A program made the position numbers and the translations under genes. Below the pieces are notes generated by a model. It saw only the letters and a list, made by a program, of their open reading frames with translations. It was not told where the DNA came from and ran no database searches. Positions 51,948 through 61,036 of a stretch of DNA of 64,000 nt are shown in pieces (within the stretch, counting starts at the first letter, position 1; each line of letters begins with the position of its first letter). The stretch is from JACKCD01 sp041390905 (lineage in GTDB: Bacteria > Chloroflexota > Anaerolineae > Promineifilales > Promineifilaceae), in assembly GCA_041390905.1 (NCBI GenBank), contig JAWKPA010000013.1, positions 806,001 through 870,000 on the forward strand, in the 5' to 3' direction.

Positions 51948-52916
51948 TCAGCGGGGCTTTGTATACTGCTGCACAAGCTGGGTGGCGAGGTGGTGGATGT
52001 GGTGGCGCAGGGTGGGCGGGGTGAGGATGTCAACGGCCGTTCCCAACCCCATCAACTGCTGTGCAGCCTCCTCCAAAGAGGCAAACGACAGGGTGAGATG
52101 CAGCCAGCCTCGGTCGTCGCTGGCTGCGGCGGCCAGAAGCGGGTGAATGGCGTCACCAAGTAGATGGCTGAGGAGGACGACGCCGGCGGGGGATGCGGCC
52201 AGCGTCACGCTAATCTTTTCCCGTCGCTGTTCTATCTGCTCTGACCAGCTTTGCCAAAATGTTGGCAGATCGAAATGGGTGGGGCGGGTAAAACGGCCGT
52301 TTGTCATCTCCGCTTCCATAATCCGCGACACCCGGAATACTTGTGTAAACTGCCCGCCCGCCACCACATACCATGTGCTGGCTTTGGCAACCAGCCCGTA
52401 AGGGTCAATGAGCCGTTTAACCCACTGCCCATCACTGCGGCGGTACTGCATACGCACCCGCTGCTCTGTCCAGATGGCCTCTTGCAGCAGCCGCAGGTAG
52501 GGGACGGGTTCGGCCGGCTGGAACCAGGGAGCGGGGTCGAGGTGCAGTCGCTGCTGCACGGCGGCGGCATTTTGTTGAAAGGGCAGGGGCAAAGCGGCCG
52601 TTAATTTTCGCAGCGCGGCCTCGGATTCTTTTTCCACCCCCAAATCAGCCACCAGCCCCGGCACTGTAAACATAAATAGCGCCCGCACTTCGTTTTCATT
52701 CAGCCCCGTGAGGTTGGTGCGGTAGCTTTCCAGCAGCAGACAGCCGCCGTTGGGGCCGCGCTCGGCGTACACAGGCACCCCGGCGGCACTGAGCGCGTCT
52801 AGGTCGCGGTAGATGGTGCGGGTGGAGACTTCCAGTTTGTCGCCCAATTGCTGGGCGGTCATCTGGCCTTTTGTTTGCAAAAGCATTAATATTGATAGAA
52901 GTCGGTCTGCTCGCAT
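51948..52916 (-). CDS. WYL-domain transcriptional regulator (YafY/DeoR-type HTH)
   Basis: A 322-aa regulator. The N-terminal winged HTH (1-60; LLQTKGQMTAQQLGDKLEVS TRTIYRDLDALS) binds DNA. The WYL domain (about 145-225) has EQRVRMQYRRSDG, IDPYGLVAKASTWYVVA and FRVSRIM. WYL domains sense ligands, often nucleic acid or nucleotide signals, and regulate stress or defence genes. It is divergent from the 7TM hybrid kinase gene with only 30 bp between starts, so it may control it and itself from that gap. Confidence 0.92.
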   Translation of the reverse strand: MRADRLLSILMLLQTKGQMTAQQLGDKLEVSTRTIYRDLDALSAAGVPVYAERGPNGGCLLLESYRTNLTGLNENEVRALFMFTVPGLVADLGVEKESEAALRKLTAALPLPFQQNAAAVQQRLHLDPAPWFQPAEPVPYLRLLQEAIWTEQRVRMQYRRSDGQWVKRLIDPYGLVAKASTWYVVAGGQFTQVFRVSRIMEAEMTNGRFTRPTHFDLPTFWQSWSEQIEQRREKISVTLAASPAGVVLLSHLLGDAIHPLLAAAASDDRGWLHLTLSFASLEEAAQQLMGLGTAVDILTPPTLRHHIHHLATQLVQQYTKPR

Positions 52917-52946
52917 ACCGTCTAATTTTACCGGATAAAAGCAAGT

Positions 52947-55136
52947 ATGGTTATTTTGCGACCGCTGATTACGGCGATCTTGATTTTAAATGGAGCAATT
53001 TCGGCGATAACGGCCGTTATTCTCTGGAGCTACAAGCACACCCGGCTGACTCGCTATGCCTCGGCACTGGTCGCCATGATGGCCGCCGCGACTTTTCTAT
53101 ACGTCCTCGAAATCATTGATTCCACCCTGCCCACCAAATTTGTCTGGCACCGCTTCCAATTTATCACCGGCGATGTCATTGTGCCGGTGCTGTGGCTTAT
53201 TTTTGCCCTGGTTTATGCCCGGCGTGACGAACTGCTGACGTGGCGTAACACGATTTTGCTGCTTGTGGTGCCGGTTCTGAGCGTGCTTTTTGCCATTTTT
53301 AACGAACCATTGCAGCTTATTTGGGTCAGCGAATATGTGGGGCCGGCACCGATTTATGACGTGCGCTCGGTGGGGTTTGGCGGCTGGAGCTTTGTCCATG
53401 TGGCCTGGGTGTATTTGGTCACGATTGCCTCGGTTTATCTGTTGCTACAGGCGATGGGGCGAGCGCCGGAGGTGTATCGGGCGCAGGTGCGGGCGCTGGT
53501 GGTAGCGATGGTGCTACCCATTTTGGCTGGCTATCTTAACGTTCCCATGCCGGATTCGCCGGTGCGGTTGATTCCGGTGGCAATTAGCTTGGGCGGGTTG
53601 CTGGTGGTGTGGAGCTTTATGCGCTATCGGTTGCTGGAGCTGACGCCGATTGCTCGTGATGTGATTTTGGAGAATATGCAGGATGGGGTGATTGTGCTGG
53701 ATGCGGAGAACCGGGTGCTGGATGTGAATCAAACGGCCGTTTCCTTCCTCAATGCTTCTCCCCGGAAGTTGGTGGGGCAGCCCATTGACCAGCTTGTGGA
53801 CAGTTGGGCGCGGTTGGCGGGGCGATTGGCGCAGCCAGATCGTCAGGGGCGGTTGATGGTAAACGGCCGTTCCTTTGATGTTACCGCCGTGCAACTGCGT
53901 AACCAGGCCCAAGAAGCCATTGGTGCCATCCTCACCCTGCGCGACACCACCCAGCAGCGGCTGCTCGAAGAAGAGTTTCGGCAGGCGCAAAAGATGGAAG
54001 CGCTGGGGCTGCTGACCGGTGGCGTCGCCCACGACCTCAACAACGTCTTGACCGTCATCCGCAGCTACACCGACCTTCTGCTACACGAGCGCACCGGGTT
54101 GGAAATGCGCCCTCGCCGCTATGCCGAGGCGGTGAAAAAGGCCAGCTTGCAGGCCAGCGAACTGGTGCAGCAGTTGCTCAGTTTTAGCCGCAAGCAGGTG
54201 TGGGAACCACGGCTGGTAAGCCTGAACGAAGTGGTTGATGATGTGGTGCAGATGGTGACGCGGCTTATTGGCGAGCAGATTAAAATTGAGACGGTGTTGG
54301 TGCGTGACCCCAGGCTGGTGGAGGCTGACCCCAATCAACTGCGTCAACTGATTCTCAATTTGGCGATTAACGCCCGTGATGCGATGCCGCAGGGGGGGAC
54401 GTTGACGTTGCGAACGCAGCATCATCGCGCCGTTGACGGGATGCCGACGATGAACGGCCGTTTAGCCCCCGGAGAATACGCCGTGCTGATGGTGGAAGAT
54501 ACGGGCATTGGGATGGACGAGCTGCTGCTGCAGCGTATTTTTGAGCCATTTTTTACCACCAAGGGGGTGGGACAAGGCACGGGGCTGGGGCTGGCAATTG
54601 TGACGGGGGTGGTGGCACAGGCCGAGGGGGGCATTGTGGTGGAGAGCCAGCCGGGTAGTGGGACTAAATTTATCATTTATTTGCCGGTGGCCGGGGGTGA
54701 GGAAGAAACGGCCGTTGCTGCAACCGATGACAGCCGCAAGTGGGCCACCGGTTCTGAAACCATTTTGCTGGCCGAAGACGAAGAAAGCGTGCTGGAACTG
54801 GTGGAAGAGGTGCTGGAAGAGCAGGGATACCAACTGCTGACGGCCAAGGACGCGATGGGAGCCATTACCCTCAGCGATGCCTACCCCGGTACCATTGATC
54901 TGTTGCTGACCGATGTGATTATGCCAGGCATGAACGGCCGTGAACTGGCCGAATCACTGCGAGCTTCCCGCCCCGACATCAAAATTTTGTATATGTCTGG
55001 CTACACCCGCGATGTGCTGGCGCAAAATTTGAACCTTGATCGCCCGGTGCGCCTTCTACGCAAACCGTTTACCCCCGAAGAACTCATCAATTCTGTGCGC
55101 GATGTGCTGGATGACGAGACGTTGGCCCATCCATGA
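52947..55136 (+). CDS. 7TM-PAS hybrid histidine kinase with C-terminal receiver
   Basis: A 729-aa hybrid kinase. Residues 1-225 form seven hydrophobic helices (PLITAILILNGAISAITAVI at the start), the histidine-kinase 7TM sensor type. A PAS domain (about 235-335; ENMQDGVIVLDAENRVLDVN) follows. An NtrB-like HisKA has His in LTGGVAHDLNNVLTVI. HATPase_c shows LILNLAINARDAM, VEDTGIGM and GTGLGLAIV. The C-terminal REC domain (about 605-725) has TILLAEDEES and Asp in LLTDVIMPGMNG. Its receiver may serve as a relay for an unlinked regulator. No effector gene is adjacent apart from the divergent WYL regulator. Confidence 0.94.
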   Translation: MVILRPLITAILILNGAISAITAVILWSYKHTRLTRYASALVAMMAAATFLYVLEIIDSTLPTKFVWHRFQFITGDVIVPVLWLIFALVYARRDELLTWRNTILLLVVPVLSVLFAIFNEPLQLIWVSEYVGPAPIYDVRSVGFGGWSFVHVAWVYLVTIASVYLLLQAMGRAPEVYRAQVRALVVAMVLPILAGYLNVPMPDSPVRLIPVAISLGGLLVVWSFMRYRLLELTPIARDVILENMQDGVIVLDAENRVLDVNQTAVSFLNASPRKLVGQPIDQLVDSWARLAGRLAQPDRQGRLMVNGRSFDVTAVQLRNQAQEAIGAILTLRDTTQQRLLEEEFRQAQKMEALGLLTGGVAHDLNNVLTVIRSYTDLLLHERTGLEMRPRRYAEAVKKASLQASELVQQLLSFSRKQVWEPRLVSLNEVVDDVVQMVTRLIGEQIKIETVLVRDPRLVEADPNQLRQLILNLAINARDAMPQGGTLTLRTQHHRAVDGMPTMNGRLAPGEYAVLMVEDTGIGMDELLLQRIFEPFFTTKGVGQGTGLGLAIVTGVVAQAEGGIVVESQPGSGTKFIIYLPVAGGEEETAVAATDDSRKWATGSETILLAEDEESVLELVEEVLEEQGYQLLTAKDAMGAITLSDAYPGTIDLLLTDVIMPGMNGRELAESLRASRPDIKILYMSGYTRDVLAQNLNLDRPVRLLRKPFTPEELINSVRDVLDDETLAHP

Positions 55137-55155
55137 CCAGAGAAGTTTTTGATAG

Positions 55156-55206
55156 GGGACAGGCATGAGTATCCTGCTAATCCTGTTAAAAATAAATTAC
55201 CCTGTC
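55156..55206. repeat. Intergenic inverted repeat, GGGACAGG word
   Basis: GGGGACAGG near 55156 pairs with CCTGTCCC near 55200, with inner ATCCTGCTAATCCTGTT words like those at 2692 and 44340. It sits between two convergent genes and overlaps the stop codon of the metallophosphoesterase at 55197. A bidirectional terminator role is plausible. Confidence 0.55.
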
Positions 55207-56522
55207 CCAGGCGAAATCTGATAGCTGAATTTGCCAACTTCCTTGAAGGTTGTTTGATTATTTACCCCCACAACTTCAACAAGATAAAAATAGTTTTTGC
55301 TGTCTGACCCGGCGGTGTCGTCGTGGAATGTAACCGGTGTGCCGTGGGTGGTAGCAATGAGGTTGTTGTTGAGATTAACGGCCGTTTCATCCCCCGTCGC
55401 AAAATATGGTGCCTCATTCCGCCAAATCTCATAGTGGTCAATGTGATCTCCCAAATCTTGCCAGCTCAGTAAAAGCGTTGGCTCTGGCAGCGTGATTGAC
55501 AAATCTGGCATAGCATCATCAGTGGCATAGATATCAAACGAATCAATCACCTCCCCCAGCGTATTCTTAAAATAAGCACGCGCCCTGTAAGGATCGCCAT
55601 CCACATAGAACGTAATAAACAAGGCACCAAACTGCTCTGTGCCATTCGGCGTTTGGTCTGTCGTATACACCTTGGCCCATTCCCCCTGGCAGCCATAGGG
55701 ATAGGTATAGGGCAAGCAGCGATTCTGATCCCGCATTCCACGCCCACCCAAACCGGAAACAATAGCCAGGCTGCGCCCCTTTGAGACACACACATCGGCA
55801 TCCGGCGTGCTGGGGTCATCAGGGCAGGCAACATCAATAATTTGGGAGGTCATATTGGTGAGCGTGCGCGTGCGCTCATAGCTGTGTTCATGTCCCGTTA
55901 CGATGATCGCCCCTTGCTCCCGACACGTTTCATAATCACCCCAACCTTGCTGATCCGATTTACTACCAATTTGCATAGCGTTCATATTGTAGTGCCAGCC
56001 ACAGATCTTCCAGATATGATTGTCATCGGCCAAACTTGTTTCAATAAAAGTTGGGTTCCCCCCTTGCTGCGAAAAGACAATTTCAAGACCCTGGTAGTTA
56101 AACGTGAAATTATCTGCACCAGTCTCAAGTGGGTTGGGCGAAATCCCCATTGCTTCCAAACGTGCCTGAAAAAACGGGACATAGATTGACCAGTCATCGT
56201 GGTTTCCGTCAGGCCCGACAAAGGGAAACGCTGTCCCTAGCGTGTCATTGATACGCGCTTCCCAGGTCGTGATGTTGCTGCTGTAGGCAAAATCGCCCTG
56301 GTGCAGCACCAACTGTGCCTCTTCGGCCACAATAAGGTCAAGCACGTCCTGAAAGGACTGTGCATCACCCGAATCACCAATAAAAGCAACTTTATAATTT
56401 TGTGGGGTCGCAATGTCACCATTGGGCAGCGTGACGGCGGGGGGCATGGCAATGGCTTTGCTGGCTAGCAGGGCTGTGGTCAGTATAAGGGCCAAGGCTG
56501 ATAGTAAACGATAAAGTGGCAT
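55197..56522 (-). CDS. Secreted metallophosphoesterase (purple acid phosphatase-like)
   Basis: A 441-aa exported enzyme. A signal peptide (LYRLLSALALILTTALLASK then AIAM) precedes the calcineurin-type metal-site motifs: VAFIGDSGD (first Asp), LVLHQGDFAY (bridging Asp), GPDGNHDDW (Asn-His) and IIVTGHEHSYERTRT (His pair and Tyr), in the order seen in purple acid phosphatases. The C-terminal ~110 residues (about 330-441; LSITLPEPTLLLSWQDLGDH) look like a fibronectin-type III or similar Ig module. The ATG at 56522 gives a proper signal peptide; the frame extends upstream to 56546. Likely role: release of phosphate or nucleotides outside the cell. Confidence 0.9.
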   Translation of the reverse strand: MPLYRLLSALALILTTALLASKAIAMPPAVTLPNGDIATPQNYKVAFIGDSGDAQSFQDVLDLIVAEEAQLVLHQGDFAYSSNITTWEARINDTLGTAFPFVGPDGNHDDWSIYVPFFQARLEAMGISPNPLETGADNFTFNYQGLEIVFSQQGGNPTFIETSLADDNHIWKICGWHYNMNAMQIGSKSDQQGWGDYETCREQGAIIVTGHEHSYERTRTLTNMTSQIIDVACPDDPSTPDADVCVSKGRSLAIVSGLGGRGMRDQNRCLPYTYPYGCQGEWAKVYTTDQTPNGTEQFGALFITFYVDGDPYRARAYFKNTLGEVIDSFDIYATDDAMPDLSITLPEPTLLLSWQDLGDHIDHYEIWRNEAPYFATGDETAVNLNNNLIATTHGTPVTFHDDTAGSDSKNYFYLVEVVGVNNQTTFKEVGKFSYQISPGTG

Positions 56523-56794
56523 CTTTGTTCTCCTGTGCTGGTGCAACTGTAGGGCACACTAGTTCTTGTGTAGATTATGCTTCTTACTATAACCAGGAAT
56601 AGTCACATGCCTGCTTATGAAGGACAAATGTCCTATAGTATCCGGCTCATCTCTGACGCGGACAAACTGCAAACAGGTGGTGGTGAGTGGCTGGTGGCTG
56701 GCAAGGTCTCTTTCCTTACCAGCCACCATGATGACCAAAGTTCTTGTTTTCTATGCAAGAAGTTAAGGGTTCGTTCGTTAATGACTTGGGATTT

Positions 56795-56878
56795 AGAAGT
56801 TCAACTTCTCTCAGAAGTTGAACTTCTGGAACTACAATGGGATTTAGAAGTTCAACTTCTCTCAGAAGTTGAACTTCT
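56795..56878. repeat. Two tandem nested palindromes in the divergent gap
   Basis: Copies lie at 56795-56827 and 56846-56878, in a 51-bp tandem unit that also includes TGGAACTACAATGGGATTT. The right flank (GGAACTGCAAAGTGTTTTTG) is the reverse of the flank at 47115-47130. The whole 56523-57015 gap between divergent genes has no credible coding sequence. It must contain both promoters, but I could not fix their boxes. Confidence 0.8.
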
Positions 56879-57015
56879 GGAACTGCAAAGTGTTTTTGAT
56901 TGAGACCTAACAATTTGTTAACTCCCCAGATCACAAGCGTTAACATCCTGTTGACCACCGCTTAAACAGGGTGCCGTATCCTCTAGGCAAATGAAGAAAT
57001 GGAGGATATTGCATT

Positions 57016-59961
57016 TTGAGAAAAAATCTGTTTTGGCGTAGCGCACTGTTTGTGGCTACGCCTATCGTTATTGTGACTGTCCTGGCTGTTATCCTTGCCC
57101 CCATGATGGCACTGGCAAATGGAGAAACGGCCGTTTCCCCCGCATCTGCCCCCCCACACACAACCGTCATTACCCCCACCGCCACCAACCGCGTGGCGCT
57201 TAGCCTGTTGGGGCGGTATGACGGCGGCATTGGGGAAGGAGGCGCTGAAATTGTTGCCCATGACCCCGGCAGCCAGCGTTTGTATGTTGTCAACGCCGTT
57301 GAGGTCAAGATTGATCTGCTCGACGTGAGCAATCCCCTTGCTCCCACGCTCATCAGCCAGATTCCCATTTCGCCAACCTATGGCGGTGGCGTCAACAGTG
57401 TTGACGTTCATGACGGCTTGCTGGTGGCGGCCGTGCAGGCTTTGGATAAGCAGGTACCGGGGCAAGCGGTCTTTTTTGATGCCGATGGCGCATTTTTGCA
57501 GACGGTGCCGGTAGGTGCCTTGCCTGACATGATTACCTTTACCCCCGACGGCCAAAAGGTGCTGGTGGCAAACGAAGGTGAGCCAAATAATGCCTACACC
57601 GTTGACCCGGAAGGGTCGGTGAGCATCATTGATTTGAGCAATGGCGTGGCGAATGCCACGGTGACAACGGCCGATTTTACCGCCTGGAACGGCCGTTCCG
57701 CCGAGCTTCAGGCACGCGGTGTTCGCATTTTTCCCACCGTTACCATCACCAGCAGCGTGGCGCAGGACGTGGAGCCAGAATACATCTCCATCTCCCCCGA
57801 TGGCACGACCGCGTTTGTGACGCTGCAAGAGGCCAACGCCTTTGGCGTGGTGGACATTGCCACCGCCACCGTGCGTGACATTCTGCCGCTGGGCTACAAA
57901 GACCACAGCCAGGGGTCAGCTTCCATTCAAAATTACCCGTTGACCAATTTGCCCGACCTGGGTCTGACCGAGGGTGGGCAGCCGATCAAGCTTGGTGGGT
58001 TGTCGGGGCTGTGGTTTGAAGGGATGGATGCCGACACAGGCGAATATCACTTTGTCACCATCCCCGACCGGGGGCCAAATGGCGCACCAACGGATGTGGA
58101 TAATGATGGGCAAGATGAACGGCCGTTTGCCCTGCCTGACTACCAATCCCGCGTCATTCGCTTTAGCCTCAACCCGGCCAGCGGTGAAATTGCCATTCTG
58201 GACGAAATTTTCCTGACGCGCCCCGATGGGACAACCCCTATCACCGGCTTGCCCAACATCCCCGGCGTGGATGAAGAACCCGTTGACCTGCTGGGCAATG
58301 CCCTGCCCTATGACGAACTGGGCGCGGATATGGAAGGGATTGTCGTGGCGCCCAACGGCGACTTTTGGATGGTGGACGAATATCGGCCCGCCATCTACCA
58401 CTTTAGCCCCGAAGGTGTTCTCATTGCCCGCTATGTGCCGCAGGGAACGGCCGCTTTGGCTGACCCACCACAACCCGTCGGTACCTATGGCAGCGAAACC
58501 CTTCCCGCCGAATACGCCAGCCGCCGCAGCAATCGCGGTTTTGAAGCCATTGCTCTCGATACCGACAGCGGCATTCTCTACGCCTTTATCCAAACCCCTT
58601 TGGCAAATCCCAACCGCGCCGCTTCCGATAACTCGGACGTGATCCGCGTGCTGGGGATTGACCCCGCTGATGGCACACCCGTGGCCGAATATGTCTACCT
58701 GCTTGAAGGCTCTGACTATCGTTCTGACAAGGTGGACAAGATTGGCGATGCCGTGTATGCCGGTGGCGGCAAGTTCTTTGTCGTCGAGCGCGACTCGGCC
58801 GTTGGGGCAACGGGTAAAAAGTTTGTCTTTGAAATGGACTTGCTGGGAGCAACCAACTTGCTCAGCGGTTCGGCTCCGGTGCTGCTGCCGGGCATGACGC
58901 TGGAGCAGCATCTGCCGGATGATCTGGCGTTTCTGGGGATTCAGCCGGTACACAAGCGCAAGGTATTCAACTTGCCCTCGCTGGGGTATTTGGCGGGTGA
59001 TAAGCCGGAGGGGTTGACGCTGCTGCCAAACGGCCGTTTAGCCGTCCTCAATGACAACGACTTTGGCCTGCTCGATGAACCCATTCCCGGCGACGGCACC
59101 GTGGCACTTAACCCCAACCCCACCACCACAACCCTCGGCATCATCAGCTTTGGCGAAGGCAACGGGCTGGATGCCAGCGATGTAGATGGCCCCGAAGTGG
59201 AAGGTGAGGCAACCGGACGCATCAACATCCAAAATTGGCCTGTGTTTGGCAGCTACATGCCCGATGCCGTTGCCTCCTACGCCACGGCCGACGGCAGCCA
59301 CTACTATGTGACGGCCAACGAAGGGGACAGCCGTGATTATGATGGCTTTTCGGAGGAGGAGCGCATTGGTGGCGTAACGTTAGATGAAACCCGCTTTCCC
59401 AATGCCGCTACCTTGCAAGAACCGGGCAATTTGGGGCGGCTTAAAACCAGCAACCAGTTTGGCGACCTGGACGGAGATGGCGATGTTGACCAGCTTTACA
59501 GCTATGGTGCCCGTTCCTTCTCCATTTGGGATGCCTATGGCAACCTGGTGTTTGACAGCGGCGACGATATTGCCCGCATCACGGCTGACCTGATCCCGGA
59601 TCGGTTTAACTCGAACGGGGGTGCCAGCAGCTTTGACAGCCGCAGCGATGACAAGGGTGCTGAGCCGGAAGGGGTGGCTGTTGGTCAGGTAAACGGCCGT
59701 ACCTACGCCTTTATCGGTTTGGAACGGGTCGGCGGCATCATGATTTATGACGTGACCCATCCCTATGCCCCGCACTTTGTCGGCTACACCTCGGCTGAGG
59801 GGGGAGACATTAGCCCTGAGGGCGTGGCGTTTGTGGCGGCTGAGGACAGTCCCACGGGTCATCCACTGCTGCTGTTGGCGCACGAAATTAGCGGCACGGT
59901 GGCGGTGTATGAGATTGAAGTAATGTATCAACAATATTTGCCGGTGATGGCAAAGCGTTAA
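57016..59961 (+). CDS. Secreted choice-of-anchor I protein with inserted phytase-esterase-like domain
   Basis: A 981-aa exported protein from a TTG start; GGAGG lies upstream. The signal peptide is about 1-37 (FVATPIVIVTVLAVILAPMM ALA). A first choice-of-anchor I/alkaline-phosphatase-like propeller half (about 60-310; GGAEIVAHDPGSQRLYVVNA, LPDMITFTPDGQKVLVANEG EPN) is interrupted. An esterase-like phytase domain follows (about 320-700; LSGLWFEGMDADTGEYHFVT, DMEGIVVAPNGDFWMVDEYR, SNRGFEAIALDTDSG). The first domain then resumes (about 750-975; YYVTANEGDSRDYDGF, DGDGDVDQLYSYGARSFSIW, GAEPEGVAVGQVNGRTYAFI). Ca-binding-type DGDGD loops are present. A role in scavenging organic phosphate fits the adjacent phosphatase. 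The end (YLPVMAKR) lacks a visible sorting signal. Confidence 0.88.
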   Translation: MRKNLFWRSALFVATPIVIVTVLAVILAPMMALANGETAVSPASAPPHTTVITPTATNRVALSLLGRYDGGIGEGGAEIVAHDPGSQRLYVVNAVEVKIDLLDVSNPLAPTLISQIPISPTYGGGVNSVDVHDGLLVAAVQALDKQVPGQAVFFDADGAFLQTVPVGALPDMITFTPDGQKVLVANEGEPNNAYTVDPEGSVSIIDLSNGVANATVTTADFTAWNGRSAELQARGVRIFPTVTITSSVAQDVEPEYISISPDGTTAFVTLQEANAFGVVDIATATVRDILPLGYKDHSQGSASIQNYPLTNLPDLGLTEGGQPIKLGGLSGLWFEGMDADTGEYHFVTIPDRGPNGAPTDVDNDGQDERPFALPDYQSRVIRFSLNPASGEIAILDEIFLTRPDGTTPITGLPNIPGVDEEPVDLLGNALPYDELGADMEGIVVAPNGDFWMVDEYRPAIYHFSPEGVLIARYVPQGTAALADPPQPVGTYGSETLPAEYASRRSNRGFEAIALDTDSGILYAFIQTPLANPNRAASDNSDVIRVLGIDPADGTPVAEYVYLLEGSDYRSDKVDKIGDAVYAGGGKFFVVERDSAVGATGKKFVFEMDLLGATNLLSGSAPVLLPGMTLEQHLPDDLAFLGIQPVHKRKVFNLPSLGYLAGDKPEGLTLLPNGRLAVLNDNDFGLLDEPIPGDGTVALNPNPTTTTLGIISFGEGNGLDASDVDGPEVEGEATGRINIQNWPVFGSYMPDAVASYATADGSHYYVTANEGDSRDYDGFSEEERIGGVTLDETRFPNAATLQEPGNLGRLKTSNQFGDLDGDGDVDQLYSYGARSFSIWDAYGNLVFDSGDDIARITADLIPDRFNSNGGASSFDSRSDDKGAEPEGVAVGQVNGRTYAFIGLERVGGIMIYDVTHPYAPHFVGYTSAEGGDISPEGVAFVAAEDSPTGHPLLLLAHEISGTVAVYEIEVMYQQYLPVMAKR

Positions 59962-59969
59962 TAAAGTGG

Positions 59970-60005
59970 GGTGGAGGAACGGCCGTTAACGGCCGTTCCT
60001 CCACC
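59970..60005. repeat. Perfect 36-nt palindrome with two AACGGCCGTT motifs
   Basis: GGTGGAGGAACGGCCGTT is followed immediately by its exact reverse complement, giving two head-to-head AACGGCCGTT motifs. It lies eight bases after the stop of the secreted protein and can serve as a terminator-like hairpin. The G-rich left and C-rich right sides follow the same polarity as single sites elsewhere. Confidence 0.9.
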
Positions 60006-60062
60006 AAATTGTGTCAACCAGCAAAACCCGGTGTCAAACAGACATCGGGTACAGGAGCTAAC

Positions 60063-60149
60063 ATGTTCGTTTTTTCTGTTCTTTCAATTGTCACTGCCCT
60101 CCTTGTGATTGGCATTTGTGTTTCTGCGGGGCGGGCGCGACAGGAGTAG
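60063..60149 (+). CDS. 28-aa single-helix membrane peptide upstream of surE
   Basis: ATG 60063 is preceded by AGGAG at the right spacing (60053-60057). The peptide MFVFSVLSIVTALLVIGICV followed by SAGRARQE is one hydrophobic helix with a short basic/polar tail, typical of bacterial small membrane proteins. The stop codon overlaps the surE ribosome site (AGGAG 60142-60146), four bases before the surE ATG, so it may also act as a leader controlling surE translation. No homology claim is made. Confidence 0.55.
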   Translation: MFVFSVLSIVTALLVIGICVSAGRARQE

Positions 60150-60153
60150 TACC

Positions 60154-60927
60154 ATGCACATCCTCTTGACCAATGATAACGGCTATACCGCTGCGGGGTT
60201 AACCCCACTTGCCAGGGCATTACGTCTGTTTGGCAAGGTGACAGTGCTGGTTCCCGAGAACGATTGGTCTCTGGCCGACAGCACGTTGTTTCAGGAGCCG
60301 ATGCGCGTGCGGCTGTCTGTCCTGCCTGACGATGGCACTTCGGCCATTGTTTGCCGTGCCACGCCGTCGGACTGCGTTTCTTATGCCCTGATGGGGTTTT
60401 TGTCGCAGGATGTGGATTTGGTGGTGTCGGGTGTGAATGTGATGCCAACGGCACAGCACCATTTGGCCTATTCGGCGGGCGTAACGGCCGTTACCGAAGC
60501 CCTCATGCTGGGTATTCCTGGCGTGGCCGTCTCCATGCCGGGGGGGGTGGGAGAGGTGGCATGGCAAACGGCCGTTAATCTCACCTGCCACGTTGTCCAG
60601 CGGTTTATCAGCGAAGGCTTTCCCAAACGCCGTTTTTACAATGTTCAGGTTCCTTCTGGTCGCGTGTGCGGCATTCGCAACGCCCAGCAGGATTTGCGTG
60701 TTTACTATGAACGGCTTGCCTCGCGCCAGGAAATGGAGCATGATGAGGTGGTGCCGCCCTTTATCAACGCCACCAGCATGACCTGTGATGAGCCAACGGC
60801 CGTTTTGGCCCAGGGTTATGCCCTCATCACAACCCTTCACCTCAACCCGGTCGCTGCTCAGGCTCTTGCTGCCCAGGCACCCTTTGGACAGCAGGGGCAA
60901 CTGCTGCCCCTGGAAATTGCCGGATAA
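60154..60927 (+). CDS. surE: SurE-family 5'/3'-nucleotidase
   Basis: A 257-aa survival-protein phosphatase that removes phosphate from nucleoside monophosphates. From ATG 60154 (AGGAG upstream) it reads MHILLTNDNGYTAAGL, with VLVPENDWSLADS, VDLVVSGVNVMPTAQHHLAY SAGVTAV and GIPGVAVSMPG, the expected order. The metal-binding pair is usually Asp-Asp (TNDDG); here the second Asp is Asn (TNDNG). The Ser in WSL and the Asn in SGVN, the other usual ligands, are present. The Asp-to-Asn change could lower or alter activity. It lies downstream of secreted phosphatase-like genes. Confidence 0.92.
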   Translation: MHILLTNDNGYTAAGLTPLARALRLFGKVTVLVPENDWSLADSTLFQEPMRVRLSVLPDDGTSAIVCRATPSDCVSYALMGFLSQDVDLVVSGVNVMPTAQHHLAYSAGVTAVTEALMLGIPGVAVSMPGGVGEVAWQTAVNLTCHVVQRFISEGFPKRRFYNVQVPSGRVCGIRNAQQDLRVYYERLASRQEMEHDEVVPPFINATSMTCDEPTAVLAQGYALITTLHLNPVAAQALAAQAPFGQQGQLLPLEIAG

Positions 60928-61036
60928 TTGCCGAACGAATGTTCTGTGATATGCTTGCGTAATGAATGTGACATGCTCTGTCAGGTTTATTATCGTAAAC
61001 TTGGCTCACTCAACGGAACATTTGTGAGGTAATCTT

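Noticed and set aside
56795..56878. Tandem repeat that could suggest a small CRISPR array
   Set aside because: Only two units, strongly palindromic throughout, no distinct spacers, no cas genes, and the same palindrome is dispersed elsewhere.
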